Source: Planctomycetota bacterium (GTDB lineage: Bacteria > Planctomycetota > JACOTG01). Taken from it: a stretch of 32,487 nucleotides of DNA. Position 1 is the stretch's first letter; each line of letters begins with the position of its first letter. Under the pieces are notes generated by a model, which did not search any database, was not told the DNA's origin, and was given only the letters and a program-made list of their open reading frames with translations. This document shows positions 30,863-32,487 of this stretch, in pieces. The stretch spans positions 1 to 32,487 of the forward strand of contig JACOTG010000204.1 in NCBI GenBank assembly GCA_016178505.1, given 5' to 3'. Position numbers and translations under genes: made by a program.

Positions 30863-32487
30863 TGGGAGATCCCAAGAAGTTCCTCGAGCGTCTTCACGAC
30901 GGCGTTGTCGTCGGCGATGGCGCGATGGGGACGATGCTCTACTCGCTCGGCGTCCCCATCCAGACGAACTACGACCAGCTCAACGTCACGCGTCCCGAGC
31001 TGGTGATCCAGCTCCACGCCGAGTATCTCGCGGCCGGCGCGCAGCTCCTCGAGACGAACACGTTCGGCGCGAACCGCACGAAGCTCGCGGACTTCGGCCT
31101 CGACTCGCAGGTGCGTGAGATCAACGTGCGCGGCGCCTCGCTCGCGCGAGCCGTCGCCGGCGATCGCGCGTTCGTCGCCGGCTCGATCGGTCCGCTGCGC
31201 GAAGCCGAGCGACCCGAGGCGGACAGCTTCGAAGCGTATCGCGAGCAAGCCGCCGCACTCGCCGAGGGAGGCTGCGACGTGCTGATCCTCGAGACCTTCG
31301 CGGATCTCGGCGAACTCGAGACGGCGCTGCGCGCCGCGCGCGCGGCATGCGACCTCCCCGTGATCTGCCAGCTCGCGTTCCTCGAGCAAGGCAAGACCGC
31401 GAAGGGCGCGGACGCCGAGGACGCCGCGTATCGATTGCCCGACCTCGGCGCGTCGGTCGTCGGCGCGAACTGCGGCGGCGGTCCGGCTCGCGTGCTGCAG
31501 GCTCTGAAGCGCATGGCGCGCGCGACGTCGGCGCCGCTTTCCGCTTTCGCGAACTCGGGCTTTCCGACGCGCGTCGGCGATCGCTTCATCTACCTCGCGA
31601 ACCCGAGCTACTTCGCCGACACCGCTCGCGAGATGGTGGCCGCGGGCGCGTCCCTCGTCGGCGGTTGCTGCGGAACGACGCCCGCCGACATCCGCGCGGT
31701 GGCCGAGGCCGTTCGCGCGCTCAAGCCCGGACCGCGCCTCGTGCGGCCGAGCGTCCCCGCCGCGCCGAAGCCCGCGCCGATCGCGCCGGCCAGGCGCCCG
31801 AGCTTCCTCGACCGCGTCGGGCGGCGTCCGATCGTCGTCGCGGAGCTCGATCCGCCGAAGCACCTCGACACGGCGAAGGTCTTCGAAGGCGCAGCGGAGC
31901 TGGCCGCGCTCGGCGTGGACGCGATCACCATGGCCGAGAACCCGCTCGCCACGATCCGCATGTCGAACGTCGTGCTCGCGCACCTCGTGCAGCAGCGAAC
32001 GGGCGTGCGCGTCATCTGCCACATCACGTGCCGCGACCGAAATCTCATCGGGCTGCAGAGCCATCTCATGGGCGCGGACGTGCTCGACGTGCAGTATCTC
32101 CTCGCGCTGACGGGCGACCCCGCGCGCATCGGCGCGCAGCCGGGCGCGACGTCGGTCTACGATCTCGACTCGGTCGGGCTCATCAAGCTCATCGCGACGC
32201 TCAACCGCGGCGAGAACATGGCCGGGCATTCCATCAAGCGCTCGACGCACTTCCTCATCGGCGCCGGATTCAACCCGAACAGCAAGAGGATCGACCACCA
32301 GATCAAGCGGCTCGAGATGAAGGTGAAGGCGGGCACGCAGTTCGTGCTCACGCAACCCGTCTACGACGCCGAAAAGATCCGCGAGACGTACGCGCTCACG
32401 GCGTCGATCGGCGTGCCGATCTTCATCGGCGTGTTCCCGCTCCTGTCGGCGAAGAACGCCGAGTACCTCCACAACGCAGTGCCGGGC
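30862..32487 (+). CDS. Bifunctional homocysteine S-methyltransferase / methylenetetrahydrofolate reductase (3' end outside window)
   Basis: The frame begins with GTG at 30862, overlapping the dcd stop, and stays open for 542 codons to the window edge. Residues about 1-295 are a homocysteine S-methyltransferase barrel: DGAMGTMLYS near the start, zinc ligands Cys204 (GANCGGGP) and Cys269/Cys270 (VGGCCGTTP). A Pro-rich linker (about 300-315) leads to a MetF domain from about 320: VVAELDPPKH, then LLALTGDPARIGAQPG and FVLTQPVYDAEKI, with the flavin/folate site. Such YitJ-type fusions make 5-methyl-THF and methylate homocysteine or a related step in methionine synthesis. The last part is missing here. 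Confidence 0.95.
   Translation, partial: MGDPKKFLERLHDGVVVGDGAMGTMLYSLGVPIQTNYDQLNVTRPELVIQLHAEYLAAGAQLLETNTFGANRTKLADFGLDSQVREINVRGASLARAVAGDRAFVAGSIGPLREAERPEADSFEAYREQAAALAEGGCDVLILETFADLGELETALRAARAACDLPVICQLAFLEQGKTAKGADAEDAAYRLPDLGASVVGANCGGGPARVLQALKRMARATSAPLSAFANSGFPTRVGDRFIYLANPSYFADTAREMVAAGASLVGGCCGTTPADIRAVAEAVRALKPGPRLVRPSVPAAPKPAPIAPARRPSFLDRVGRRPIVVAELDPPKHLDTAKVFEGAAELAALGVDAITMAENPLATIRMSNVVLAHLVQQRTGVRVICHITCRDRNLIGLQSHLMGADVLDVQYLLALTGDPARIGAQPGATSVYDLDSVGLIKLIATLNRGENMAGHSIKRSTHFLIGAGFNPNSKRIDHQIKRLEMKVKAGTQFVLTQPVYDAEKIRETYALTASIGVPIFIGVFPLLSAKNAEYLHNAVPG

Noticed and set aside
1..32487. tRNA, rRNA, CRISPR array, transposase or integrase
   Set aside because: No T-loop/acceptor pattern, no regularly spaced repeat-spacer array and no recombinase motif was found by eye on either strand; a tRNA scan would be decisive.

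Overview
The window reads as chromosome of a high-GC bacterium, free of prophage, CRISPR, rRNA or recognisable tRNA genes. The best taxonomic guess is Planctomycetota or a neighbouring high-GC lineage. The grounds are two groEL genes bracketing groES in one operon, an RNase Y, a large secreted DUF3352-like protein, a fused homocysteine methyltransferase/MetF, and genome style. This is inference from gene content only.

Layout. 1-965: C-terminal part of a molybdopterin oxidoreductase. 1127-2137: membrane fatty-acid desaturase with its own good promoter. 2153-3762 (minus): a small accessory patch with a secreted protein of unknown function whose 3' end runs over the out-of-frame tail of a TetR regulator. 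It is followed by a 51-residue zinc-ribbon protein translationally coupled to an AlkD-like DNA alkylation repair protein. 3997-6151 (minus): LOG-family nucleotide hydrolase and MutY, overlapping. 6253-7008: alpha/beta hydrolase, divergent from them.

7267-14336 is a chaperone operon: groEL1, groES, groEL2, dnaJ, grpE, then an FmdB-type zinc ribbon, yacG and a multi-pass membrane protein, several of them overlapping. A sigma-54-like site lies in the groEL1 leader, a 39-nt repeat pair lies between groES and groEL2, and a strong hairpin separates the chaperonin block from dnaJ. 14376-17387 is a tight set: a D-Ala-D-Ala-ligase-like ATP-grasp enzyme, a GNAT acetyltransferase and an amino-acid permease. 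17378-24449 holds the DUF3352-like secreted protein, a CstA-type transporter and two more APC permeases, so this part is rich in amino-acid and peptide/pyruvate uptake.

24539-28005 (minus) is an operon of an NrnA-like DHH phosphoesterase, RNase Y and a metal/cobalamin-receptor-like protein. It fits RNA decay from endonucleolytic cut to nanoRNA. After an orphan gene and a 388-nt gene-free stretch, 28758-32487 carries glyA, divergent from dcd and a fused homocysteine methyltransferase/MetF that runs off the end. Together these feed one-carbon units into methionine and thymidylate.

No undescribed defence or mobile system is obvious. The best leads for novelty are the TetR/zinc-ribbon/AlkD patch with a duplicated translation start, the ATP-grasp/GNAT/permease set, the two-groEL operon and the repeat structures between genes.
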